A stretch of DNA of 64,000 bases from Sedimentitalea xiamensis (GTDB lineage Bacteria > Pseudomonadota > Alphaproteobacteria > Rhodobacterales > Rhodobacteraceae). A program made the position numbers and the translations under genes. Positions within the stretch are counted from its first letter, which is position 1, and each line of letters starts with the position of its first letter. The notes beneath the pieces were generated by a model. That model was not told the DNA's origin. It made no database searches and saw only the letters and a program-made list of their open reading frames with translations. The stretch spans positions 165,989 to 229,988 of the forward strand of contig NZ_JASNJE010000004.1 of the NCBI RefSeq assembly GCF_030164465.1, read 5' to 3'. Positions 1 through 8,791 of the stretch are shown here, in pieces.

Positions 1-2
1 CC

Positions 3-476
3 TCAGCCTTCGCCGGTGATTGGACAGGCGGATATGTGGGTCTTGGACTTGGCTATGGTGACGTGAACGTGACCGGAGGCATTCCCGGCGGTGAGGACTA
101 CACCTATGGAATCCACGCCGGCTACGACTACGACTTCGGCGACTGGGTCGTCGGCGGCGAGTTCGAATACGACTGGATGGACTTCGACATCGACAATGGC
201 GCCGTCAAGCTCGACAATGTTGCGCGTCTCAAGTTCAAGGTCGGCTATGATTTCGGTCCGGCGCTCAGCTATCTGATCGCGGGCAGCACCAGGGCGTATA
301 CGTCCGGCGCCGGTGACGACACCGGTTATCTCTATGGTATTGGCGCCGCCTATGCCTTCACGCCGCAGTGGATGCTCAGCGCCGAAGTGCTGCGCCACGA
401 GTATAGCGACTTCAACAGCACCGGCGTGGATGTCGACGCGGAAACCGTCAACCTGCGGGCGTCATTCCGCTTCTGA
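3..476 (+). CDS. Outer-membrane beta-barrel protein, 5' end missing
   Basis: The frame is open from base 3 to the stop at 474-476, giving 157 visible residues; the start and any signal peptide lie outside the window. The protein alternates aromatic and small residues (GDWTGGYVGLGLGYGDV, then repeated Tyr/Gly/Asp strands) and ends in SFRF. A C-terminal phenylalanine is the usual signal for insertion by the BAM complex. This fits the 8-stranded OmpA/opacity-like porin fold common in Rhodobacterales. The role, whether adhesin, small porin or structural, cannot be told from sequence. A strong hairpin lies about 80 bases downstream. Confidence 0.8.
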   Translation, partial: SAFAGDWTGGYVGLGLGYGDVNVTGGIPGGEDYTYGIHAGYDYDFGDWVVGGEFEYDWMDFDIDNGAVKLDNVARLKFKVGYDFGPALSYLIAGSTRAYTSGAGDDTGYLYGIGAAYAFTPQWMLSAEVLRHEYSDFNSTGVDVDAETVNLRASFRF

Positions 477-554
477 CAGGTTGGGCGGGACAGGGAGCGC
501 GCGTCGGCGTGACCCTTTCCGCCGGTCCGGTATCGGCCTTTGAAAAATCCGGCA

Positions 555-582
555 TTGCGCCCGCAGATCACTGCGGGCGCAA
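555..582 (+). terminator. Hairpin, probable terminator of the barrel gene
   Basis: A perfect 12-bp stem (TTGCGCCCGCAG / CTGCGGGCGCAA) with the 4-base loop ATCA lies about 80 bases after the barrel stop. Only a weak T-run follows (GCGTTTCGG). The aminotransferase comes from the other side and ends at 745, so the hairpin may serve both directions. Confidence 0.6.
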
Positions 583-744
583 GCGTTTCGGAAGCATGAG
601 ATCGTGAAAGTATCCAGCCGCCCGAGCCGTCGCGCCGGTGAAAGTCGCGTGGCCGCCTGAATCCCGCGGTGTTCCCGCAGGCGCACTGCAATCCCTTGAC
701 ATTCCGGCGATCCGGCTGACGGCTGACGGCGACCGGACAGGCGG

Positions 745-1914
745 TCATCCGGCGCGGCCGGCGGCAAAGCCGCACAGGGTCGTCAGCGCATCGGCGAAGG
801 CGCCGTCTTCGATGGTCATTGCGACCCGGACGTGGCCGCTCGCCGCGGTGCCGAAACTTTCGCCCGGCATTACCGCGATACGATGGGTTTCAAGCAGGGC
901 GTCGGCGAATTCCTCGCCGGTCATGCCGGTGGCGCGGATATCCAGCATCAGATACATTGCACCTTGCGACGGAACCGGAACGACTGCGTTCTGACCGGCC
1001 AGGATCGTCTGGGCGAGGGCGCGGCGGCGGCGGAACGGCTCGGCGATCTCCGCTTCCAGCGGCGCCCCCTGGTTCAGGGCAAAGACCGCCGCGTCCTGGA
1101 TGAAGCCGGGAACACCGTAGGTGGTATGGGTGGCCAGGTCGATCAGGTGCGAAATGGCGTCCGCCGGCCCGACGATCCAGCCGCAGCGCGATCCGGTCAT
1201 CGCGTGGGACTTCGACATTGAACCGACGACCAGCGTGCGTTCCGCCATGCCGGGCAGGGCGCGCGGAGACACATGTTCGCCCTCCCAGACCTGGGTGTCA
1301 TAGACTTCATCCGAGATCAGCCAGAGATCATGGCGCGTGCAGACATCGGCAATGCCGCCCAGCGTGTCGCGGTTGTAGATCACGCCGGTCGGATTGTTCG
1401 GCGAATTGACCAGCAGCGAGGTGGCCCCGGTGGCCGCCGTGTCGAGATCGGCGGCCTGCGGTTGAAACCCGTCCTCGGGCCGCGTCCGCACCACGCGCGG
1501 GACAGCGCCGACGCCGCGCAGGGTTCCGGGGTAGGTCGCGTAGTAGGGATCGAGATACAGCGCCACGTCGCCTTCATCGCAGACTGCGGAATGGGCCGCG
1601 AACAGGGCCGCCTGGCCGCCCGGCGTGATCATCACGTTTTCCATCGTGGTCGGCACGCCGGTCCGCGCCTGCACCCTCTCCGCGACGGTCCTGCGCAAGA
1701 CCGCGGTTCCGGGAACCGAAGCATAGCCTGTATGGCCCCCGCGCGCGGATTGGTTCATCGCCGCAAGAATCGCGGGATGGGTGCGGATATCATGTTCGCC
1801 GATGGTCAGTTCCGTGACCTGAACGCCCTCGGCAATCATCCTGCGGGCCTTGTTGAACAGATCCCACCCGTCGGAACCGCCGGTCAGATGGGTGATGCGA
1901 TTGGACAGGTGCAT
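745..1914 (-). CDS. PLP-dependent class I/II aminotransferase
   Basis: A 389-residue fold-type I aminotransferase, the normal family length. Visible marks are the glycine-rich cofactor loop (TPGGQAALFAA, about residue 97), the substrate/PLP motif SPNNPTG (about 167), the PLP-ring aspartate in SDEVYD (about 200) and the Schiff-base lysine in SMSKSHAMTGSRCGW (about 233), with a C-terminal small domain containing HVRVAMT. It transfers an amino group between an amino acid and a 2-oxo acid in the cytoplasm. The substrate is unknown, aspartate- or aromatic-type acids being typical. It stands alone and is divergent from cysS. Confidence 0.85.
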   Translation of the reverse strand: MHLSNRITHLTGGSDGWDLFNKARRMIAEGVQVTELTIGEHDIRTHPAILAAMNQSARGGHTGYASVPGTAVLRRTVAERVQARTGVPTTMENVMITPGGQAALFAAHSAVCDEGDVALYLDPYYATYPGTLRGVGAVPRVVRTRPEDGFQPQAADLDTAATGATSLLVNSPNNPTGVIYNRDTLGGIADVCTRHDLWLISDEVYDTQVWEGEHVSPRALPGMAERTLVVGSMSKSHAMTGSRCGWIVGPADAISHLIDLATHTTYGVPGFIQDAAVFALNQGAPLEAEIAEPFRRRRALAQTILAGQNAVVPVPSQGAMYLMLDIRATGMTGEEFADALLETHRIAVMPGESFGTAASGHVRVAMTIEDGAFADALTTLCGFAAGRAG

Positions 1915-2178
1915 GGGGATCTCCGGGATTGAAACGCCGCGAAAGGGTCAGACGCGGGCCGGAATGTCAATCGGTTGCGCGGCGGCTCACGCCGGTCGTT
2001 GAGCCGCGCCGTTCAGGGCTTGGCGGGTCCGTCGGGCTGTGGTATCGCACCTGCCATGGACCGCATCTGCATCATTATCGGCTGCATTCCCTGCTGAACT
2101 TTCCAGCGGGCCGGTTTCTGACGTTTTCATCCCTGAAACAAGTTGCTAAGCCCGCGCTGCCTGCGTGAGGATTTCGAC

Positions 2179-3585
2179 ATGACGACGATCAAGCTGCACA
2201 ACACCAAGACCCGCAAGAAAGAGGTGTTCACGCCGATCGATCCCGGCAACGTGCGGATGTATGTCTGCGGCCCCACGGTCTATGACCGGGCGCATCTGGG
2301 CAACGCGCGGCCGGTGGTGGTGTTCGACGTGCTGTTCCGGCTGCTGCGGCATGTCTACGGGGAGGGTCACGTCACCTATGTGCGCAACTTCACCGATGTG
2401 GATGACAAGATCAACGCCCGCGCCGCCGAAAGCGGGCGGACGATCGGCGAGATCACGGCGGAAACCACGCAATGGTTCCTCGACGACATGGCCGCGCTCG
2501 GGGCGCTGGAACCCACGCATATGCCGCGCGCCACGCAGTATATTCCGCAGATGGTGGCGATGATCGAAGATCTGATCGCCAGGGGTCACGCCTATGCGGC
2601 CGAAGGGCATGTGCTGTTCGCGGTGGATTCATGGCGCGAACACTACGGAGCGCTGTCGGGCCGGTCGGTCGATGACATGATCGCCGGCGCCCGCGTCGAG
2701 GTCGCGCCCTACAAGAAGAACCCGATGGATTTCGTGCTGTGGAAGCCCTCCACGCCCGACCTGCCGGGCTGGGAGAGCCCCTGGGGGCGCGGGCGTCCAG
2801 GCTGGCATATCGAATGCTCGGCCATGGCCTACGAATTGCTGGGCGAGAGCTTCGACATCCACGGCGGCGGCAACGACCTGATGTTCCCGCACCACGAGAA
2901 CGAGATCGCCCAGAGCTGCTGCGCCCATCCCGAAGGCGATTTCGCGCGGGTCTGGATGCATAACGAGATGCTTCAGGTCGAGGGGCGGAAGATGTCCAAA
3001 TCCTTGGGCAACTTCTTCACCGTGCGCGACCTGCTGGATCAGGGCATACCGGGCGAGGTGATCCGCTTCGTGTTCCTGTCGACGCATTACCGCAAGCCGA
3101 TGGATTGGACGGCGGAGAAGGCAGAGCAGGCAAAAGCCACGTTGATGGAAATTTGGTCACTGGTATCGGAAACCGTTGCGACGGAGCCATCTGTTGGGGT
3201 TATGGACGCACTGGCCGACGATTTGAATACCCCGCAGGCCATTGCCGAGATTCATGAAATGGTTTCGGAAATAAAATCGGGTTCAGGGGATCCGCGAATG
3301 CTATTCGCGTCGATGAAGCTGTTGGGACATTTCAACTTTGCACCAAGTATTAGCTCGCTGGGTTGGGGACCTTTTTCAGACGAGGAGCATCGCGCGGCAA
3401 TTGACCTTGCTCGGCGTTGGATGGCGCTTCGAGTCGCGAAGGATTTCGCTGCTGCCGACCGACTAAAGACGGCGGCTTCTGAATTGGGTGTGGAGTTGAA
3501 GGTTACCAAAGAAGGCGGCCAGCAGGCGGCGCAGGCAAAATTCAACAAGAAAGTCTCGATCGAAGAGTTGGAGGCTTTGCAATGA
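2179..3585 (+). CDS. cysS: Cysteinyl-tRNA synthetase
   Basis: A class Ia synthetase of 468 residues that charges tRNA-Cys. The N-terminal catalytic domain has the zinc-ligand [13 protein letters not shown] region, where the HIGH signature reads HLGN, the GWHIECSAM and HHENEIAQS zinc/active-site segments, and KMSKS in [13 protein letters not shown]. The anticodon-binding domain follows to the C terminus. I took the ATG at 2179 because [15 protein letters not shown] matches the family N terminus; the frame is open upstream to 2143. The coding sequence changes composition near 3115: the last 470 bases are about 53% GC by hand count against about 69% just before (see findings). The frame is intact. 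Confidence 0.96.
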   Translation: MTTIKLHNTKTRKKEVFTPIDPGNVRMYVCGPTVYDRAHLGNARPVVVFDVLFRLLRHVYGEGHVTYVRNFTDVDDKINARAAESGRTIGEITAETTQWFLDDMAALGALEPTHMPRATQYIPQMVAMIEDLIARGHAYAAEGHVLFAVDSWREHYGALSGRSVDDMIAGARVEVAPYKKNPMDFVLWKPSTPDLPGWESPWGRGRPGWHIECSAMAYELLGESFDIHGGGNDLMFPHHENEIAQSCCAHPEGDFARVWMHNEMLQVEGRKMSKSLGNFFTVRDLLDQGIPGEVIRFVFLSTHYRKPMDWTAEKAEQAKATLMEIWSLVSETVATEPSVGVMDALADDLNTPQAIAEIHEMVSEIKSGSGDPRMLFASMKLLGHFNFAPSISSLGWGPFSDEEHRAAIDLARRWMALRVAKDFAAADRLKTAASELGVELKVTKEGGQQAAQAKFNKKVSIEELEALQ

Positions 3586-3632
3586 CAGTAACGTCTCACT
3601 TTTGGCGAGCCGTGCTGATAGAATGCACCAAC

Positions 3633-3710
3633 GCCCGTGGGAACCACGGGCAGCCCCCGACCGCCCCCCCGGGCGGGGGCTTCACCCCCACCCGCGGCCG
3701 GGGGCTGCCC
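3633..3710 (+). terminator. Two overlapping GC-rich hairpins between cysS and cimA
   Basis: The first hairpin is 3633-3640 / 3644-3651 (GCCCGTGG, loop GAA, CCACGGGC). The second pairs 3648-3659 (GGGCAGCCCCCG) with 3699-3710 (CGGGGGCTGCCC). They share bases 3648-3651, so only one can fully form. No long U-run follows, only TTATCG after the second. This could be a cysS terminator, an attenuator-like leader for cimA, or a dispersed intergenic repeat. Confidence 0.5.
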
Positions 3711-3733
3711 TTATCGCGCGAGGCGACCGCCCG

Positions 3734-5350
3734 ATGACCCGCACCCGCCTCTATCTCTACGACACCACCCTGCGCGACGGGCAGCAGACGCAGGGGGTGC
3801 AGTTCTCCACCGCCGAGAAGGTGAAGATCGCCACCGCGCTCGATGTGCTCGGCGTCGACTACATCGAAGGCGGCTGGCCGGGCGCGAATCCGACCGACAG
3901 CGCGTTTTTCGAGGCCGCGCCGCGAACCCGCGCCCGTCTGACCGCCTTTGGCATGACCAAGCGGGCCGGCCGCTCTGCCGACAACGACGACGTTCTGGCG
4001 GCGGTGATGAACGCGGGCACTCAGACCGTCTGCCTCGTCGGCAAGGCGCATGACTATCACGTGACCGAGGCGCTCGGCATCACGCTGGAAGAGAACCTTG
4101 CCAATATCGGCGCGTCGATCGCGCATATCGTCGGGCAGGGGCGCGAGGCGCTTTTTGACGCCGAGCACTTCTTTGACGGCTACCGCGACAACCCGGACTA
4201 TGCGCTCGCGGCCTGCCGCGCGGCGCTGGAGGCGGGCGCGCGCTGGATCGTGCTCTGCGACACCAATGGCGGCGCGCTGCCCTCCGACGTGGGGCGCGTG
4301 GTGGCGGAGGTGATCGCGGCCGGCATTCCGGGCGACCGTCTGGGCATCCATACCCATAACGATACCGAGAACGCGGTGGCCAACACGCTGGCCGCCGTGG
4401 ATGCCGGCGCGCGGCAGGTGCAGGGCACGCTGAACGGGCTGGGCGAACGCTGCGGAAATGCCAACCTGACCTCGCTGATCCCGACGCTGCTGCTGAAGGA
4501 ACCCTATGCCAGCCGCTTCGACACCGGGATCACGCCCGAGGCGCTCGCCGGGCTGACCCGGATCAGCCGGATGCTGGACGATATCCTGAACCGGGTGCCG
4601 ATGCGGCAGGCGCCCTATGTCGGGGCATCGGCCTTCGCCCACAAGGCCGGGCTGCATGCCAGCGCCATCGTGAAGAACCCGTCGACCTACGAACATGTCG
4701 AACCGGAACGGGTCGGCAATGCGCGGATCATCCCGATGTCCAACCAGGCGGGACAGTCGAACCTGCGCAAGCGGCTGGCGGATGCCGGTCTGACCGTGGC
4801 GCCGAAGGATCCGGCGCTTGGCCTGATCCTCCAACGGATCAAGGCGCGCGAGGACGAAGGCTACAGCTACGACACCGCGCAGGCCAGTTTCGAACTGCTC
4901 GCCCGCGAGGCGCTGGGGCAGTTGCCGGACTTTTTCGAGGTCAAGCGCTACAAGGTGACGGTCGAGCGGCGCAAGAACAAGTATGACCGCATGGTCAGCC
5001 TGTCCGAAGCCGTGGTCGTCGTGAAGGTGGACGGTGAAAAGCGCCTGTCGGTCAGTGAATCGCTGGACGAGAGCGGCAGCGACCGCGGCCCGGTGAACGC
5101 GCTGGCCAAGGCGCTGGCCAAGGACCTGGGTCAGTATTCCGCGGTGATCGACGACATGCACCTGGTCGATTTCAAGGTGCGGATCACCCAGGGCGGCACC
5201 GAGGCCGTGACCCGCGTCATCATCGACAGCGAGGACGGCAAGGGGCGGCGCTGGTCCACCGTGGGCGTCAGCGCCAACATCGTGGACGCCAGTTTCGAAG
5301 CGCTGCTCGATGCGATCCGCTGGAAGCTGATCCGTGACGTTCAGCCCTGA
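3734..5350 (+). CDS. cimA: (R)-citramalate synthase
   Basis: A 538-residue DRE-TIM metallolyase. It condenses pyruvate with acetyl-CoA to (R)-citramalate, the threonine-independent entry to isoleucine. The N-terminal TIM barrel opens LYDTTLRDGQQTQGV, with the RDG metal/catalytic motif, and carries the HTHNDTENAVAN metal-binding histidines and NGLGERCGNANL. The C-terminal LeuA-type regulatory domain (about 405-525) is where isoleucine feedback normally acts. The length and the GGWPGANP barrel motif separate it from 2-isopropylmalate synthase. I chose ATG 3734; the upstream frame is open but is low-complexity hairpin sequence. The stop overlaps the next gene by 17 bases. Confidence 0.92.
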   Translation: MTRTRLYLYDTTLRDGQQTQGVQFSTAEKVKIATALDVLGVDYIEGGWPGANPTDSAFFEAAPRTRARLTAFGMTKRAGRSADNDDVLAAVMNAGTQTVCLVGKAHDYHVTEALGITLEENLANIGASIAHIVGQGREALFDAEHFFDGYRDNPDYALAACRAALEAGARWIVLCDTNGGALPSDVGRVVAEVIAAGIPGDRLGIHTHNDTENAVANTLAAVDAGARQVQGTLNGLGERCGNANLTSLIPTLLLKEPYASRFDTGITPEALAGLTRISRMLDDILNRVPMRQAPYVGASAFAHKAGLHASAIVKNPSTYEHVEPERVGNARIIPMSNQAGQSNLRKRLADAGLTVAPKDPALGLILQRIKAREDEGYSYDTAQASFELLAREALGQLPDFFEVKRYKVTVERRKNKYDRMVSLSEAVVVVKVDGEKRLSVSESLDESGSDRGPVNALAKALAKDLGQYSAVIDDMHLVDFKVRITQGGTEAVTRVIIDSEDGKGRRWSTVGVSANIVDASFEALLDAIRWKLIRDVQP

Positions 5351-6104
5351 TCTGACCGCCTGCGCGGCGCTGGTGGAAAAGGCCGATCCGGACCGGTTCC
5401 TGTCCGCGATGGCGGCCCCGGTGGCGGCGCGGCGGGTGTTGTTCCCGATCTACGCGCTGAATGCCGAGGTGGCGCGCGCGCCCTGGGTGACGCAGGAAAC
5501 CATGATCGCCGAGATGCGGCTGCAATGGTGGCGCGATGCGCTTGCGGAAATCGCCGCAGGCGGGCCGGTGCGCCGGCACGAGGTGGTGACGCCGCTGGCC
5601 GGGGTGCTGAGCGCCGACCTGGCGGCGCAGGCCGACGGGATGGTCGCCGTGCGGCGCTGGGACATCTACCGCGACCCGTTCGAGGACGCGGCGCATTTCG
5701 ACCGTTACATCGACCAGACCTCGGGCACGCTGATGTGGCTCGCGGCGCGGTCGCTGGGACCGGCGGACGAAGCCGCCGTCCGCGACATCGGCTTTGCGCT
5801 GGGGCTGGCGAACTGGTTCCGCGCCATTCCCGGACTTGAGGCGCGCAAACGCATCCCGCTGCTGGATGGCACGCCCGACGGGATACGGTCGCTGGCGCGG
5901 CGCGGTCTGGACCGGCTGGCGCGGGCGCGCAGAACGCGGATCGACCGGGCGGCGCTTCCGGCGGTGCTGGCCGGTTGGCAGGCCGAAACCATCCTGACGC
6001 AGGCGGCCGCGAACCCGCTGCGCGTGGCGGAGGGAACGCTGGGCACGAGCGAGGCCCGCAAGCGGATCGGCCTGATCACAAGGGCCGCCCTGGGGCGGAT
6101 CTGA
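5334..6104 (+). CDS. Squalene/phytoene synthase family protein, NDUFAF6-like
   Basis: A 256-residue all-helical protein of the squalene/phytoene synthase family, with a GTG start inside the end of cimA. The family landmarks FPIYALNAEVARA and MRLQWWRDAL are present. The first Asp-rich DDxxD motif of true prenyl synthases is replaced by NAEVA, and no second D-rich motif is evident. By analogy with the mitochondrial complex I assembly factor NDUFAF6, which also lost them, a non-catalytic role in respiratory-complex assembly is more likely than carotenoid or hopanoid synthesis. No carotenoid genes are nearby. The overlap with cimA suggests co-transcription. Confidence 0.75.
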   Translation: MTFSPDLTACAALVEKADPDRFLSAMAAPVAARRVLFPIYALNAEVARAPWVTQETMIAEMRLQWWRDALAEIAAGGPVRRHEVVTPLAGVLSADLAAQADGMVAVRRWDIYRDPFEDAAHFDRYIDQTSGTLMWLAARSLGPADEAAVRDIGFALGLANWFRAIPGLEARKRIPLLDGTPDGIRSLARRGLDRLARARRTRIDRAALPAVLAGWQAETILTQAAANPLRVAEGTLGTSEARKRIGLITRAALGRI

Positions 6105-6107
6105 ACG

Positions 6108-7322
6108 TCAGCGGCGGCGGGTTTCCGGTTGCAGCATCAGCCAGATCAGCGCTGCCCCGGCGAGGGCCAGAAGCGGGGCCATCGCCATGTTGACCGCGGT
6201 CCAGCCTTCGACAGCGGAGCCGCCGGAACAGTTCATCAACCCGCCGGAGGCCAGCGACGCGACGGTCACGCCGCCGAACACCAGGAGATCGTTCAGGCCC
6301 TGCATGCGGCCGCGCTCTTCCGGCGCATGTGCGCCCGCCAGCATGGAGGTCGCGCCGATGAAGCCGAAATTCCAGCCGAGTCCCAGGAGGATCAGCGCGA
6401 CGAAGAAATTTTCCAGTTCGACGCCATGCAGCGCCACCGCGCCGGCTCCGGCGAGAATGACCAGTCCCAGCGCCACGATCCGTTCGACCCCGAACCGCGC
6501 GATCAGGTGGCCGGTGAAGAACGACGGCGCGAACATGGCCAGCACATGCGCCGATACGATGTCCGCAGCATTGCCCTTGGTATATCCGCAGCCGACGACG
6601 GCCAGCGGCGTCGAAGTCATGACGAGGTTCATCAGCGCATAGGACACCATCCCGCAGATCACCGCCACGGCGATACGCGGGGTGGTGATCAGTTCCCACC
6701 GGGTGCGGCCGCGCGGGCTGTCCGCCGAGGGAGCAGGGGGTTTCGGGATGTCGATGAAGAAGAACAGCAGCGATCCGAGGACATTCACCGCGATCACCGC
6801 CAGATAGGTGCCGACGAAGGGAATGACAAAGGCATCGCTGGTCGCCTTGACCAGTTGCGGCCCGATGACGGCGGAGACCAGCCCGCCCGCCATCACGTAG
6901 GAAATCGCCTTGGGGCGGAAGGCGTCGGACGCCGTATCTGCGGCGGCGAAGCGGTAGAATCCCTGCGCGCTCATGTAGATGCCGGTCAGGAAACTGCCTG
7001 CCAGGAAGACCGGGAACGACCCGAGATAGAGACCGTAGGCGCCGACCGTGCCCCCGGCGGCCCCGCCGAGCGCGCCGATGAAGAAACCGGTGCGGCGGCC
7101 GAACTTCTGCATGATGGCGGAAATCGGCGTCGCCGACAGCATGGACCCGAGCACGATCAGCGAAATCGGCAAGGTCGCAAGGCAGACGTTGCTGGCCAGA
7201 GACTGACCGGCCAATCCGCCGATGGTAAAGATCATCGGCATCTGGGCGCCCAGAAAGGCCTGGGCCGCCACCAGTATCCAGACATTCCGTCTGGCGCGTC
7301 TGTCGTCGATCTGATCGGTCAT
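6108..7322 (-). CDS. MFS transporter
   Basis: A 404-residue inner-membrane protein with about 12 hydrophobic spans and a basic loop after span 2 (MQKFGRRTGFF) typical of the major facilitator superfamily motif A position. The N terminus (MTDQIDDRRARRNVW) is cytoplasmic and the C terminus ends in ETRRR, as expected for positive-inside topology. The substrate is unknown; the similarity is to drug/metabolite exporters of the single-subunit type. It is transcribed away from cobK, with a 74-base shared promoter region, and converges on the SQS-family gene with only three bases between stops. Confidence 0.85.
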   Translation of the reverse strand: MTDQIDDRRARRNVWILVAAQAFLGAQMPMIFTIGGLAGQSLASNVCLATLPISLIVLGSMLSATPISAIMQKFGRRTGFFIGALGGAAGGTVGAYGLYLGSFPVFLAGSFLTGIYMSAQGFYRFAAADTASDAFRPKAISYVMAGGLVSAVIGPQLVKATSDAFVIPFVGTYLAVIAVNVLGSLLFFFIDIPKPPAPSADSPRGRTRWELITTPRIAVAVICGMVSYALMNLVMTSTPLAVVGCGYTKGNAADIVSAHVLAMFAPSFFTGHLIARFGVERIVALGLVILAGAGAVALHGVELENFFVALILLGLGWNFGFIGATSMLAGAHAPEERGRMQGLNDLLVFGGVTVASLASGGLMNCSGGSAVEGWTAVNMAMAPLLALAGAALIWLMLQPETRRR

Positions 7323-7396
7323 TCCGGTTGGTTATATTCGGGGCGCGCGATATACAAGCGTCTTGCAGCGGACTGCTGCGGGCGTAGTCTGCGGGC

Positions 7397-8152
7397 ATGA
7401 CGCTGATCGGGTCCACAAGACGACATCTTCTGCTGCTGGCCGGATCCGGAGAGGCGCGCGAGATCGCCGCCGCCCTGTCCGGGGTGCGGGACTGGTCGGT
7501 GACGGCCTCGCTGCTCTTTCCGGAACGCAGCACCGGGCCGTTGCCGGTGCCGACCCGGCTGGGCCGGTTTGGCGGCGAAGACGGAATGGCGCGGTTCCTG
7601 ACCTCCGAGCGGGTGGATGCGGTGCTGGATGCGACGCACCCTTTCGCCAGTCAGATCACCGCCCAGTCGGCGCGGGTCTGCGCCCGGCTGGCGCTTCCCT
7701 TCGCCCAGGTCTTGCGGCCCGCCTGGACGCCGGGGACGGGCGACAGATGGACCGAGGTCGCCAACGAGGCCGCGGTCGCCGCCTTCCTGCGCCCCGGACA
7801 GCGGGTTTTCACGACCACGGGGCGCGCCACGCTCGACCAGCTGGTATCCCGCAGTCCGGCGCGGTTCTTCGTGCGCCAGCTTGAACCGCGGGACGCGACG
7901 GACGGTTATCGGAACGTGCGCTATGTCACCGGGCAGGGGCCGTTTTCGGTGGAAGAGGAACTGGACACGCTGCGCGACCTGAAGATCGATGTCCTGGTGT
8001 GCAAGAACAGCGGCGGCGCGCCGAGCCACACGAAGCTCGATGCGGCGCGGAAACTGGGACTGCCGGTGATTCTGGTCGCCCGTCCGCCGCAGCCCGATGT
8101 GCTGCGGCTGGAAACCGTTTCCGCCGCGCTCGACTGGGTGGAAGGGCTGTGA
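7397..8152 (+). CDS. cobK: Cobalt-precorrin-6A/precorrin-6A reductase
   Basis: A 251-residue CobK/CbiJ family enzyme that reduces precorrin-6A with NADPH in cobalamin (B12) synthesis. Typical features are the N-terminal LLLLAGSGEAREIA nucleotide-binding turn, the DATHPFASQIT motif (about residue 77) and the C-terminal VCKNSGGAPSHTKLDAA motif. It is separated here from any other cob gene. The stop overlaps the GTG start of the downstream glycosylase (GTGA), so the two are probably translationally coupled without an obvious metabolic link. Confidence 0.93.
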   Translation: MTLIGSTRRHLLLLAGSGEAREIAAALSGVRDWSVTASLLFPERSTGPLPVPTRLGRFGGEDGMARFLTSERVDAVLDATHPFASQITAQSARVCARLALPFAQVLRPAWTPGTGDRWTEVANEAAVAAFLRPGQRVFTTTGRATLDQLVSRSPARFFVRQLEPRDATDGYRNVRYVTGQGPFSVEEELDTLRDLKIDVLVCKNSGGAPSHTKLDAARKLGLPVILVARPPQPDVLRLETVSAALDWVEGL

Positions 8153-8784
8153 GCGTCGGTCGGATCATTCGCAGCGATGCCTGCGTGTCCGAAGGCGCGG
8201 CCTGGCTGGCGGAACGCGACCCGCGGTTTGCCGCGGCGCTGCGCGAGACCGGTCCGCTGCCGTTGCGCCGCAAGCCCGACGGGTTTGACGCCCTGCTCAA
8301 CGCCATCGTGAGCCAGCAGGTCAGCGTCGCCTCGGCAGATGCGATCTGGAACCGGATGCGGGAGGCGGGGCTGACCGGTGCGGACCGGATCGCGGCCAGT
8401 TCGGACGATGACCTGCGCGCCGTCGGGCTGAGCCGCCAGAAGATGCGCTATTCCCGTGCCCTGGCCGATGTCGGGATCGACTTCGACATGCTGCGCGTCA
8501 CGCCGACGGAGCAGGTGATCGCCACGCTGACAGAGGTGCCGGGGATCGGCGTCTGGACCGCCGAGATCTACGCCATGTTCAGCCTGGGGCGCGCCGACGT
8601 CTTCGCGCCCGGCGACCTGGCGTTGCAGGAAGCCGCGCGCGTCCTGTTCGACCTGCCGGAACGGCCGAAGGAACGCGCCCTGCGCGCCCTGGCCGAAGAC
8701 TGGTCGCCCTGGCGGTCGGTGGCGGCGCGGCTCTTGTGGTCCTACTATCGCGTCACCACGACCCAGCGGGGAATTTCGGATTAG
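8149..8784 (+). CDS. alkA: DNA-3-methyladenine glycosylase II, AlkA-type
   Basis: A 211-residue HhH-GPD base-excision glycosylase that removes alkylated purines from DNA. The helix-hairpin-helix is LTEVPGIGVWTAEIYAM (about residues 125-141), followed by the catalytic aspartate in FAPGDLALQ. The N-terminal segment (LNAIVSQQVS) is the usual first helix of the core. The GTG at 8149 overlaps the cobK stop and gives the normal short form without E. coli AlkA's extra N-terminal domain. It converges on the DUF2950 gene with 7 bases between stops. Confidence 0.88.
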   Translation: MSVGRIIRSDACVSEGAAWLAERDPRFAAALRETGPLPLRRKPDGFDALLNAIVSQQVSVASADAIWNRMREAGLTGADRIAASSDDDLRAVGLSRQKMRYSRALADVGIDFDMLRVTPTEQVIATLTEVPGIGVWTAEIYAMFSLGRADVFAPGDLALQEAARVLFDLPERPKERALRALAEDWSPWRSVAARLLWSYYRVTTTQRGISD

Positions 8785-8791
8785 GTCGCGG

